DNA of 28,334 bases from contig JAQXHW010000037.1 of assembly GCA_029007475.1 (NCBI GenBank), positions 1-28,334 of the forward strand, written 5' to 3'. The position numbers were made by a program, and so were the translations under genes. Below the pieces are notes generated by a model. It was not told the origin of the DNA and ran no database searches. It was given only the letters and a program-made list of their open reading frames with translations. Below are positions 7,587 through 14,544 of the stretch, piece after piece. The stretch's first letter is position 1. Each line of letters opens with the position of its first letter. This stretch comes from Oscillospiraceae bacterium (GTDB lineage: Bacteria; Bacillota; Clostridia; Oscillospirales; Acutalibacteraceae).

Positions 7587-7949
7587 TCACCTCTCGATTT
7601 GAGCTTTATTCCGCGCTGTAATCTCATACTCAAGCTCATAATTATTCGGTGCCTTAAGTATTTCCTGAATTTTTGTGACACGGCAGGAGGAAAAGGTTTT
7701 AACAAACTCGGGGGTGCTCAAGGTCAATGTAAATTCTCCCGAAGAATAAAAATCCGATTCCGCACCGAACACCAAAATTATGCGGTAGCTTTCCTCCGAG
7801 GGGAGAGCCCCGGTCTCTCCCGAAAGAAGCTCTCTTACAGGGTAAAACTTCCTGTCGTCTGAGGTTTTTACAAGCCTTACACCCGGCAGCCGCATCCCGT
7901 TAATCAGCACCGCCGTATTCTTCATGTTAGGATTTATTATCTGGGTCAT
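7587..7949 (-). CDS. Small beta-rich protein in the tail-tube position (function unproven)
   Basis: A 120-aa protein overlapping the previous gene by one base (TAATG). Predicted strands (NTAVLINGMRLPGVRLV, SYRIILVFGAE, SGEFTLTLSTPEFVKTF) and a final NYELEYEITARNK are compatible with the tube/hub-type beta barrel shared by tail tube, tail terminator and hub proteins, but no tube family signature is plain. Tube proteins are usually 140-170 aa. It could be a single-ring adaptor between head and baseplate, a shortened tube protein or something else. Confidence 0.45.
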   Translation of the reverse strand: MTQIINPNMKNTAVLINGMRLPGVRLVKTSDDRKFYPVRELLSGETGALPSEESYRIILVFGAESDFYSSGEFTLTLSTPEFVKTFSSCRVTKIQEILKAPNNYELEYEITARNKAQIER

Positions 7950-8401
7950 TACCGCACCTCCCTCGGGTAAATTCCGCAGACCTCAATAAAAACATAGCTC
8001 TGCTGGAATATCGCCTCGGAATCCTTGTCGTACCTTGCGTATCGGGTTTCGGTTTCAACCACATAGCCCTCTAAGTCTCGCGTCCATAAAGCTTCAATTA
8101 TCTCGTCTGTCTTTTTCTGTAAATCGTAGGCAGAGCTATGCTTTTTTCCCATGAGCTTTACGCCGCACTTGAGCCTGTGTTTGACTATGGCTTCTCCGCC
8201 TTGGCTGCCTGCGAGGGAAACGTCCTCGTACTGACTCTTTACAATTTCGCAGACTGCAAGATAGCCCTTAACAGGCTTTTCTGCCGGCTGTTCGCCCATG
8301 GCTTTAATAAATCTTACTCCCTCTACATCGCCGTTTTCCTTAACTCTTTTTATAAGATTATGAAAGCAGTCTGTGGGAGTTTTTACAGCGTCAATACTCA
8401 T
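7949..8401 (-). CDS. Tail-terminator/head-completion-like protein
   Basis: A 150-aa protein from ATG 8401, chosen because GGCGAGGAGG lies 6-8 bases before it; a start at 8428 would lengthen it by 9. It has an N-terminal helix (DAVKTPTDCFHNLIKRVK), a middle region with KPVKGYLAVCEIVKSQYED, a helix (AYDLQKKTDEIIEALW) and a final strand (EAIFQQSYVFIEVCGIY). Helix-strand order, size and position after the connectors fit neck/tail-terminator proteins. No specific family is certain. Confidence 0.5.
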   Translation of the reverse strand: MSIDAVKTPTDCFHNLIKRVKENGDVEGVRFIKAMGEQPAEKPVKGYLAVCEIVKSQYEDVSLAGSQGGEAIVKHRLKCGVKLMGKKHSSAYDLQKKTDEIIEALWTRDLEGYVVETETRYARYDKDSEAIFQQSYVFIEVCGIYPREVR

Positions 8402-8741
8402 CCGAAACCTCCTCGCCGTACATTTCAAGCACCGCCCAAGTGTATAGCTCCTCGTCGGAAGCCGTTATTGTTTCGGCACGCTTTACAATGTACTTTATGT
8501 TGCGGTGGGTGATAACCGCCGCTTCGTAGTTATCACCCAAAATCCCAACGGGACCCGTCATAAGATAATGTCCCTTGTCAAGATAGCCTGTGGGAAGCAC
8601 ATCTCCCCCTAAGTACATCTTATTTTTATACATGAGAGGCTGAATAATCGCCTTGTGAGTTTTTTCCCTCTCTCCATCGGCTACAATAATTGTGTCGCCG
8701 TACTTGCTGATAAGTCTGTCTACACTTTGGGCGATACTCAT
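8391..8741 (-). CDS. Head-closure/connector-like protein
   Basis: A 116-aa protein. ATG 8741 is preferred over 8762 because it overlaps the previous stop as ATGA and has GAGGGTGAG in front. The sequence is mostly beta (GDTIIVADGEREKTHKAIIQP, VLPTGYLDKGHYLMTGPVG, HRNIKYIVKRAETITA) with an acidic C-terminus. This agrees with small barrel proteins that close the portal in SPP1/HK97-like phages (gp16/FII-type), in the gene place where these occur. Family identity is not certain. Confidence 0.5.
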   Translation of the reverse strand: MSIAQSVDRLISKYGDTIIVADGEREKTHKAIIQPLMYKNKMYLGGDVLPTGYLDKGHYLMTGPVGILGDNYEAAVITHRNIKYIVKRAETITASDEELYTWAVLEMYGEEVSDEY

Positions 8742-9112
8742 GCTCTCACCCTCTTGAAGCAAAAATCTCTTGAGGCGTCAAGAAGCGGAGAAAGCTCTGA
8801 CTTTTCCCTCTCGAAAAGCTCTTTTGCCCTCACCCTTGCCTCCTGAAAATTCGTGATACTCACAGTTCCTGCGGTTATGGACTTGATATTTTCTCCTGCG
8901 TAGAGGGTGAATTTATAGTAAGCAAGAACTCCTGCCAAAGCCGAGAGTCTCTTAGCTGAGCTCTCGTTATTGAGGGAATCCTCCCTCGCCATAGCCCGCA
9001 CTTCCTCCATAGACTCTGTGCAAACGGGAATCCACTTTGAAAGCTCCTCACCCTCTATGCCTGAAATCAGCGCGAATCTGTCAATAACATAGCTTAGCTT
9101 CAAGTCCCCCAC
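8738..9112 (-). CDS. Head-tail connector/adaptor-like protein
   Basis: A 124-aa protein directly after the capsid gene (6-base gap). It is largely helical (SYVIDRFALISG, SKWIPVCTESMEEVRAMAR, AKRLSALAGVLAYYKFTLYAG, FQEARVRAKELFEREKSEL), like the four-helix adaptor proteins (gp6/gp15 type) that bind the portal. Assignment rests on size, helical content and position. Confidence 0.5.
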   Translation of the reverse strand: MGDLKLSYVIDRFALISGIEGEELSKWIPVCTESMEEVRAMAREDSLNNESSAKRLSALAGVLAYYKFTLYAGENIKSITAGTVSITNFQEARVRAKELFEREKSELSPLLDASRDFCFKRVRA

Positions 9113-9118
9113 CTCGCA

Positions 9119-10129
9119 TTAATATGTAAGCTTCCTTGCTGAGTCACGGAAGATTTTTGCAAAGCCTGCGATACAGCTTACGGTTGCTCTCTCTAACTGA
9201 CGGTCAATGAGCTTGTCGTAGTCGGTAACGATATCACCTGCAACCACCATTTCCAAAGCACAGTTTTTGTCAAGACCGATAACTGCGCCTGAGTCCATAG
9301 ACGTAATGTGAACGAGCTTTGCTCCTAAGGGGGTAATCATTCTGCCTGAGCCGTGGAAATCCTGAGAAGCCTTGCTATCCTTAAATTCAGAGATAGAAAG
9401 AAGCATTCTCATGGCGTCGGTTGGAGCGAGAATTGTATTCATCTCATAGGGAGAAAGCTGTGCCCAGAGCTTTACCAGATCGTCGTAGGTAAGAGTGCCT
9501 GAGGAAGCCGCTGAAGTTGTGGCGCAGGCGTTGTTGTTGCCGTCGCCGTTAATGAGAACATCAACAGCATCCTTAAGCTGAGCTCTTGCGATATATGCGC
9601 CAATCTGCTTTAAGGTAACCGTAAAAAGGTCAAGTCTCTGGAAACGAAGTGCCTCGTAGGAGGAAACTAACATTCTGCCGCGCTTATGAAGCTTCACGAG
9701 ATTCTCCTGGGTACTTACCTTAGTCTGAGGAATATAAGCCCCCTCGGAAACTCTGACGAGCGCTTTATCCTTGTCAGTGGGAGTTGAGGTAATGCTTCTG
9801 TAATCCATGCCGTTTATGGAAGTTTTTGTGGCGATGATATCAGAGAGCACGTCTGCCTGTTCCATACCCTGACGGACAGCACGGCTTATATATTCGGGAA
9901 AAAGTGCGGCTGAGTCGGTAGTTGCGAAAAACTTCTCAACCGGGTCTGACTTTGCGCCGCTTACCTTAATATCAAACCTCTTGAGCTGTCGAGAAAATGC
10001 GTCTAAGCCCTCAAGCTCTGTACCCACATAATTTACAGAGGGGTCAAGCTCCTCTAAAATATCAGTCATGCTCTTGCCTGACTGAGCATACATACCTTTT
10101 TCAAGGCTAATCTTTTCGTAATTTGCCAC
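9119..10129 (-). CDS. Major capsid protein, HK97 fold
   Basis: A 336-aa protein. Features seen in HK97-type capsids of Clostridia phages include SDPVEKFFATTDSAALFPEY and ISRAVRQGMEQADVLSDII (N-arm to E-loop), ALVRVSEGAYIPQTKVSTQE, KLHKRGRMLVSSYEALRFQR, a spine-helix-like KQIGAYIARAQLKDAVDVLI, NTILAPTDAMRMLLS (A domain) and a C-terminal SCIAGFAKIFRDSARKLTY. The N-terminal 70 residues may act as a delta/scaffold region. The upstream gene encodes a capsid protease, so processing is likely. The ribosome binding site GGAGAG lies 8 bases before ATG 10129. Confidence 0.85.
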   Translation of the reverse strand: MANYEKISLEKGMYAQSGKSMTDILEELDPSVNYVGTELEGLDAFSRQLKRFDIKVSGAKSDPVEKFFATTDSAALFPEYISRAVRQGMEQADVLSDIIATKTSINGMDYRSITSTPTDKDKALVRVSEGAYIPQTKVSTQENLVKLHKRGRMLVSSYEALRFQRLDLFTVTLKQIGAYIARAQLKDAVDVLINGDGNNNACATTSAASSGTLTYDDLVKLWAQLSPYEMNTILAPTDAMRMLLSISEFKDSKASQDFHGSGRMITPLGAKLVHITSMDSGAVIGLDKNCALEMVVAGDIVTDYDKLIDRQLERATVSCIAGFAKIFRDSARKLTY

Positions 10130-10149
10130 TATAATCTCTCCTTTTCAAA

Positions 10150-10485
10150 TTAAAGAATGAAGCCTACGATGCCGCTTTCCGAATAGAGCACCAAAACTTC
10201 TCTGCCTGTTGCGCTTACCTTAACCTTGCCGTTACCGGCTGCTGCAAGACTTGTATAGCCTAAAGAGCAGGAGCCGGCTAAAGGAAGCTCAGTATAGCCC
10301 TTAAGCTGTACGGTGGCAAAGCCGTCGCGAACGCTTAGTGTAACGCCGCAAACCTTGTCGCCGTCAGCACAGGGGGCAACCTTGCCGTCACTTGTAATCT
10401 TAACAGGCACTCCTGCGCTGCTTAGTGAATTATCTGCTTCGAATGTAACTGCGTTTTCACCGAAACCCTTAAAACTTGTAATCAT
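10150..10485 (-). CDS. Capsid decoration-like protein
   Basis: A 111-aa beta-rich protein between protease and capsid genes. Glycine-rich turns (DGKVAPCADGDKVCGVTLSV, LPLAGSCSLGYTSLAAAGNG, KVKVSATGREVLVLY) resemble the DUF2190-type or lambda gpD-like head stabilising proteins encoded just before the capsid gene. Such proteins bind the outside of the expanded shell. Its presence suggests a shell that once held, or still holds, pressurised DNA. Family name not certain. Confidence 0.6.
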   Translation of the reverse strand: MITSFKGFGENAVTFEADNSLSSAGVPVKITSDGKVAPCADGDKVCGVTLSVRDGFATVQLKGYTELPLAGSCSLGYTSLAAAGNGKVKVSATGREVLVLYSESGIVGFIL

Positions 10486-10496
10486 ATTAACCTCCG

Positions 10497-11477
10497 TTAA
10501 ATTTTGAATTCTTTGTTTCCCTTTGCGGGAGCTGTTTCGCTTTTCACCATGAGCTGAGGCATATTTGCAGAGCTGTACGCTGACTTTTCCTTTAGAGCTG
10601 AGATAAATTCGCGGAGCTCGGAAAGTGAAAGTCCCTTAACTGCCTTTTCCATGGTTTTTCTTGATATGGCAGGCTGAGAGATAACCGAGAGTCTAAGAAC
10701 CTCCTCGGTTAAACTGTCTCTGTACTCCTTGCCGTCTTTTGCTTCCTCCTCAAGTGCCTTTATGTACTCGAAAAGTGCTTTTGAAGCTGAGGCTTCAAGA
10801 GTAATACTCTCCCTTGTATCGAGAGATTTAATAATATCCTTCATAGCCTTTTTATCCTTTCTGACTATTAATTCATAGCCTTTAATAACACCGGCCAACC
10901 TCTGAGCAGGTACTGCCACAAAGCTCCATTCATAGGCGTCGCTTATGTCGCAAAGCTCAAAGTAGCAAAGCGTACTGCCGTAGGTTTCACCCTTTCTGTG
11001 GGAACAGGTAGCAGAGTTCCTGTCAGCACCGCAGACAGAGCAAAGAGCCTTTTTAGCTGAAAGACCTACGCTAACCTCTTTTGTAATACCGCTTTCCAGC
11101 TTATCTATAAGGGGCGCGTTTGCCTCGTTTTTCGGCATATATGCCTTTGCGACAAGCCGGAAATAGTCGTCTCCGTTTTGAGTCTTTTTACCCTCAACTG
11201 CTTCAACCCTGCATGAGTAAATTCTCGCTGTCTGATTCTCTGCCTTGGGATTGTGGTCACAGATACCTGTCTTGCCGACAAAGAGCTTTTCAAGCTCAAA
11301 GAGAGCCTCCACGGTAAACCTCTCAAAGTCCCTGTCGATATCGTTATCACAGAGAACTACCGAAAAGGTGTAGAGCTCCTCTCTTGAGAAAGGCCGCCTT
11401 GTGTATTTATTGATAAGCAGAAGCTCCTCCTCGGGAAGCTCTGCCGAAACGCTTTTTATGATTTCACCTTTTTTCAA
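10497..11477 (-). CDS. Prohead protease with C-terminal scaffold-like region
   Basis: A 326-aa protein overlapping the portal stop as ATGA. Residues about 35-190 have the layout of HK97-type (U35/U9) proteases: DNDIDRDFERF, GICDHNP with H75, ITKEVSVGL with S136, and YEWSFVAVP with E183, fitting a Ser-His-Glu centre. Between S136 and E183 there is a Cys/His cluster (C146, C149, C158, H160) that may bind zinc. Residues about 210-326 are charged and helical (FEYIKALEEEAKD, ELREFISALKEKSAY), like a scaffold domain cut away during maturation. Confidence 0.75.
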   Translation of the reverse strand: MKKGEIIKSVSAELPEEELLLINKYTRRPFSREELYTFSVVLCDNDIDRDFERFTVEALFELEKLFVGKTGICDHNPKAENQTARIYSCRVEAVEGKKTQNGDDYFRLVAKAYMPKNEANAPLIDKLESGITKEVSVGLSAKKALCSVCGADRNSATCSHRKGETYGSTLCYFELCDISDAYEWSFVAVPAQRLAGVIKGYELIVRKDKKAMKDIIKSLDTRESITLEASASKALFEYIKALEEEAKDGKEYRDSLTEEVLRLSVISQPAISRKTMEKAVKGLSLSELREFISALKEKSAYSSANMPQLMVKSETAPAKGNKEFKI

Positions 11478-12616
11478 CTGGTCACCTCCAATGAACTTTC
11501 AATCTGCAAAGCACGGGCATTATTAAGCCTTGCTTGCGATAGGCTTGTTTCGTCCAGAAGCGAAATATTACTCCACTCGATATTCACTCTCGAATCAGAG
11601 CCCATAAGCCTTAAATGAGTCTCGCAGATTTTCTTAATTACAGGGTTAAGAAGCGTGCGGTAATACTCAATCTCACTTGTTAGAATATCAGCCTGCACAG
11701 AGCTCATCCTCTCCGTTGAAGACCATGATAAGCCCAACATAAAGGGAGGGATTGAGAGCTTCGCCACAATCTGCTCCGTAATATGCTTAATAGGCACATC
11801 ACAGTCGAGGATTTGGCTGTCCGCTCCGATAACCTTAATTGAAACGTCACCCACGGAGACAAAGTCACAAACTCTTGAATCATCCCTCATGGCACGGCTC
11901 CATTCATCGGCAATCTCCTCTGCCCTTTTCTTTGCGTTCACCGAGGTATTTTGACCGGGATTGTAGGTAACCGCATAGCGGATATTGCCCGCCCTTTCCC
12001 AGTTAGTGCCCATAGACTGAAAAATCTTGAGAAGCACCGAGCTTACAAAGGGCAAACCCTTGAGAATTGAGTTACCCCTGACTCTGCCTGCCTCGGGATT
12101 TAGGAGCGTGGAGAACACAAGCGCCTGATTTTCCACGGGAGTGGAGGTTGAATCTCTTAGGCAAACAAGAGTTTCCATAGGAGAGCTCCCCTCTGAAACA
12201 CTGACATCCCGAAGCGACGCGTTGTAAAGAGAGCCTATACCTCGTGAGTCAGCCCTTGGAATCATCTCCCCCACAGCGGTGCCGTAGGTAAGAAGCTGGT
12301 CCATATAGCTGAAAATAAAACCGCTAAGACCTATGTTTCCGCCCAGACACTGCACGTTCTCGGTGAAGCATTTAAGCTCAGAATCATAGGACTTGTCCTC
12401 TGCTGTCACCGTGAAGGTACCCAAGAGCCTGACGAGCTTTCCCAAGGCTCCGTCAATAATCGGAATGGCCTCTCTTAAGGAGGAGTAAAGGTCAAGCTCT
12501 GCTGTGCTGAGGGGTGTGTATCTTTCAATAGCCGAAAAAGGATGAGCCGCTGTCTTAGCCCTTGAGGTCATAACCGGGGCATGTTCTGTTTTATTCTTTT
12601 TAGAAAATAGCTTCAC
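11474..12616 (-). CDS. Phage portal protein
   Basis: A 380-aa protein, a short portal. The GTG at 12616 is chosen because GGAGGAAAAGC sits 6-7 bases before it; an upstream start at 12646 would add 10 residues without a better site. Portal features are an N-terminal stretch (LREAIPIIDGALGKLVRL), GNSILKGLPFVSSVLLKIFQ, the long wing/stem region with PIKHITEQIVAKLSIPPFML and GLSWSSTERMSS, and the helical YYRTLLNPVIKKICETHL. The portal forms the dodecameric DNA gate and binds the terminase encoded just upstream, whose gene it overlaps by 17 bases. Confidence 0.85.
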   Translation of the reverse strand: MKLFSKKNKTEHAPVMTSRAKTAAHPFSAIERYTPLSTAELDLYSSLREAIPIIDGALGKLVRLLGTFTVTAEDKSYDSELKCFTENVQCLGGNIGLSGFIFSYMDQLLTYGTAVGEMIPRADSRGIGSLYNASLRDVSVSEGSSPMETLVCLRDSTSTPVENQALVFSTLLNPEAGRVRGNSILKGLPFVSSVLLKIFQSMGTNWERAGNIRYAVTYNPGQNTSVNAKKRAEEIADEWSRAMRDDSRVCDFVSVGDVSIKVIGADSQILDCDVPIKHITEQIVAKLSIPPFMLGLSWSSTERMSSVQADILTSEIEYYRTLLNPVIKKICETHLRLMGSDSRVNIEWSNISLLDETSLSQARLNNARALQIESSLEVTS

Positions 12617-13871
12617 AGCTTTTCCTCCTGTCAGCGGCAAAGGCAAAGAAGTCCTCGCCGCCCTCTAAAATTGTTGTTACAAAATATCTGATATCGTCCA
12701 TAGCGTGGTCGTTTTCCTTAACGGGCGCCTCCCGACCCTCTTTTTCATCCCAGCGATAGAGAGAAAACTCCCTCTTAGCCGAAAGACAGTTTTCGCATAT
12801 TTTAATTCTGCCTTCCTTCAGGGCGGTTGAAACCTGACGTATGCCGTCTGTCACCGAATTCTCAGCCGGCAGTACACAAAATCTCCCGTATCTCTTTATC
12901 ACCTGAATAAACCTTGCCGCGGAGGGGTCTACCGTAATTCTCGAAACAGGCCGTTCTCCCACAAGCTCCTCGAGACCTCGGTAGTGCTCCTCGTCGGTAC
13001 GCTGCATACCTTCCTTTTTTGAGTCGTAGTAGTACTCGTCAATTCTGTACCACACTCCTGATTTAAGTCCCCAAAGTCCAAAGGAAGCAGGATTTACCGT
13101 TCCGTAATCGCAGGAAACGGCATAATCCTCAAACTCGCCCTCAGGTGCTTTTACGAATGAGTCGTCACTCTCCATAAAGGGATAGACCGCACCCGTCACC
13201 GCTGTCCACTCACCCTTAATAAATCTCCTGTAAAATGAACCGGAGTAGAGATTTTCATACCTCTTTCTCACCTCATCGGAAAGCGAGGGGTTATCCTCCA
13301 TTAAAAAGTGCAGATACAGTGCGTTCTTTTCTCGTGCCTTCTTTATCCATTCAACATAGAACCAGTGGGCAGGGTGTTCGGGGTTACAGTTAAACCAGAA
13401 TTTTGAACCTTCTTTGGAGCATCTTGCCAAAGCCTGCTCAACAAAGGAACGGGGCATCAGTGCCACCTCGTCAAGGAGAACTCCCGACAGAGTCATTCCC
13501 TGAATAAGCGCGGCAGAGGACTCGTCCTTGCCACCGAAGAGATAAAACCGGTTCTCTCTGCCTCGGTAGGCAATTTGCAGGTAATTGGACGAGATATTCT
13601 CGCTTACTGAAAAGCCCATTTCTTTTAGCACCGGCGCTATTGGGGTCGTCACATTTCGTCTGACTGAACGTATGGTTTTTGCGCAAATAGCAAAGGATGC
13701 GCCGCTGAAACGGTAAAAAGCCCAGAGTATAAAGGATATCGCCATACAAAAGGTCTTTCCCGAACGTACTGCGCCGTCACAGATAATTGCGTCATAACCG
13801 CTGAATTTTGACCCCTCAGACCACCAGCTGAGCAGCTTTAGCTGTTTTTCGGAGAAAGGCTCAAGCTTCAT
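12600..13871 (-). CDS. Terminase large subunit (PBSX-like)
   Basis: A 423-aa protein, full length for PBSX-type TerL. ATPase: Walker A GAVRSGKT at 33-40, Walker B VLLDE at 131-135, coupling motif FWFNCNPEHPAHWF at about 158-171. Nuclease (RNase H fold): D255 in VSCDYG, TVDPSA further on, and a C-terminal HAMDDIRYF with D392/D393, the expected acidic metal ligands. All key residues are present, so packaging and cutting activity looks intact. The start overlaps the terS stop by 11 bases, with AGGAGA upstream. Confidence 0.93.
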   Translation of the reverse strand: MKLEPFSEKQLKLLSWWSEGSKFSGYDAIICDGAVRSGKTFCMAISFILWAFYRFSGASFAICAKTIRSVRRNVTTPIAPVLKEMGFSVSENISSNYLQIAYRGRENRFYLFGGKDESSAALIQGMTLSGVLLDEVALMPRSFVEQALARCSKEGSKFWFNCNPEHPAHWFYVEWIKKAREKNALYLHFLMEDNPSLSDEVRKRYENLYSGSFYRRFIKGEWTAVTGAVYPFMESDDSFVKAPEGEFEDYAVSCDYGTVNPASFGLWGLKSGVWYRIDEYYYDSKKEGMQRTDEEHYRGLEELVGERPVSRITVDPSAARFIQVIKRYGRFCVLPAENSVTDGIRQVSTALKEGRIKICENCLSAKREFSLYRWDEKEGREAPVKENDHAMDDIRYFVTTILEGGEDFFAFAADRRKSCEAIF

Positions 13872-14358
13872 CTTTGAGCGTCTCCTGAGGTGTGTTCAAA
13901 GCCTGAGCGCCTCTCATAATTGCATCATAGATGGGGGTGGCCCCTCCCTCATCCTGCACGTCTGCGGAGAGCTTCTCAAGAGCCTTGAGCCTGTCGAAAA
14001 ACTTAATCTCCATGGTACCGTCCTTGGGACGTTTTATTTCCGATACAGAAAATAAGTCCATAGTCTTCAGCTCCTCTATTGTGGGCTTTTCCATATAGAG
14101 AAGACTCACCGCGTCGGCAATGCTCCCGAAGGCAAGCCGCTGATAACCTACATAAGACAGGTCCTTAGCGGTCTGCCGGCACAGCTCGGATATTCTGTTG
14201 ATTTCCGCCACAATTTCCGCTCTCGACAGTAGCTCAAGACTTTTTTTCTGAGGATTATCAGAGAAGCCTGCAAGTGCAGCCGCTAAAGTGCTGTCGCCGC
14301 TCTGTGCCATTCTTCTGCAGAAGTCCTTCTCTTTCGGTGTGAGATTTTTGTTTTCCAT
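13861..14358 (-). CDS. Terminase small subunit
   Basis: A 165-aa protein, first gene of the cassette, with TTGGAGGAATT before ATG 14358. The N-terminus (LTPKEKDFCRRMAQSGDSTLAAALAGFS) is the DNA-binding helix-turn-helix typical of terminase_2 small subunits. The middle (VAEINRISELCRQTAKDLSYVGYQRLAFG) is helical and the C-terminus would contact TerL. It chooses DNA for packaging. A functional small subunit next to a full TerL implies that DNA, not an empty shell, was once packaged. Confidence 0.85.
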   Translation of the reverse strand: MENKNLTPKEKDFCRRMAQSGDSTLAAALAGFSDNPQKKSLELLSRAEIVAEINRISELCRQTAKDLSYVGYQRLAFGSIADAVSLLYMEKPTIEELKTMDLFSVSEIKRPKDGTMEIKFFDRLKALEKLSADVQDEGGATPIYDAIMRGAQALNTPQETLKDEA

Positions 14359-14418
14359 AATTCCTCCAAATTTGTTATTTTGAAATGCTCCTCACTATGG
14401 GGTAAAAATCAGGGTAAA

Positions 14419-14438
14419 ATTGCAGTATTTAATGCAAT
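14419..14438. promoter_or_regulatory. Inverted repeat in the divergent terS/spoVAF region
   Basis: ATTGCA (14419-14424) and TGCAAT (14433-14438) form a perfect inverted repeat with an 8-base AT spacer, about 60 bases upstream of terS on its own strand. It could be an operator. I could not find a convincing -35/-10 pair for either divergent gene in this AT-rich 186-base region. Confidence 0.25.
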
Positions 14439-14544
14439 TTCCGAAAAATTTTTTTGAAATTTCTTATTTTCTGGTGTATTCACAGCAGTTTTGTTTCTAA
14501 TTCAGAATTAATAATCCAAAATTTGCGGGGAAAGATATCCATGG

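Larger units (their letters stand above)
3141..14358 (-). mobile_element. Phage-derived head-and-baseplate cassette lacking sheath, full-size tube, tape measure and lysis genes
   Basis: Eighteen co-directional genes, mostly overlapping by 1-26 bases or separated by fewer than 25, run from terminase to fibre and end in one hairpin terminator. The order matches PBSX/P2-like contractile phages: packaging, portal, protease/scaffold, decoration, capsid, completion proteins, then LysM protein, hub, spike, gp25, J, YmfQ-like and fibre. The segment that should hold sheath, tube, chaperone and tape measure contains only a 120-aa and a 40-aa frame. No integrase, repressor, replication gene, holin or endolysin lies inside or at either flank. 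Every frame is open. This could be a domesticated particle, a gene-transfer-agent-like element, or a deletion remnant; attachment sites were not detected by eye. Confidence 0.75.

Noticed and set aside
7450..7600. Programmed frameshift of the tail-chaperone type joining the 120-aa and 40-aa frames
   Set aside because: No slippery heptamer was seen at the junction, and the 40-aa frame has its own start codon and ribosome binding site.
7452..7862. A 136-codon plus-strand frame and the similar 124-codon one at 8138-8512
   Set aside because: Both are antisense to the tightly packed minus-strand cassette and look like codon-bias shadows, with no family features.
3141..14358. Attachment-site direct repeats flanking the cassette
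   Set aside because: I compared the two flanks by eye and found no convincing shared sequence; a computed repeat search would be needed to exclude short sites.
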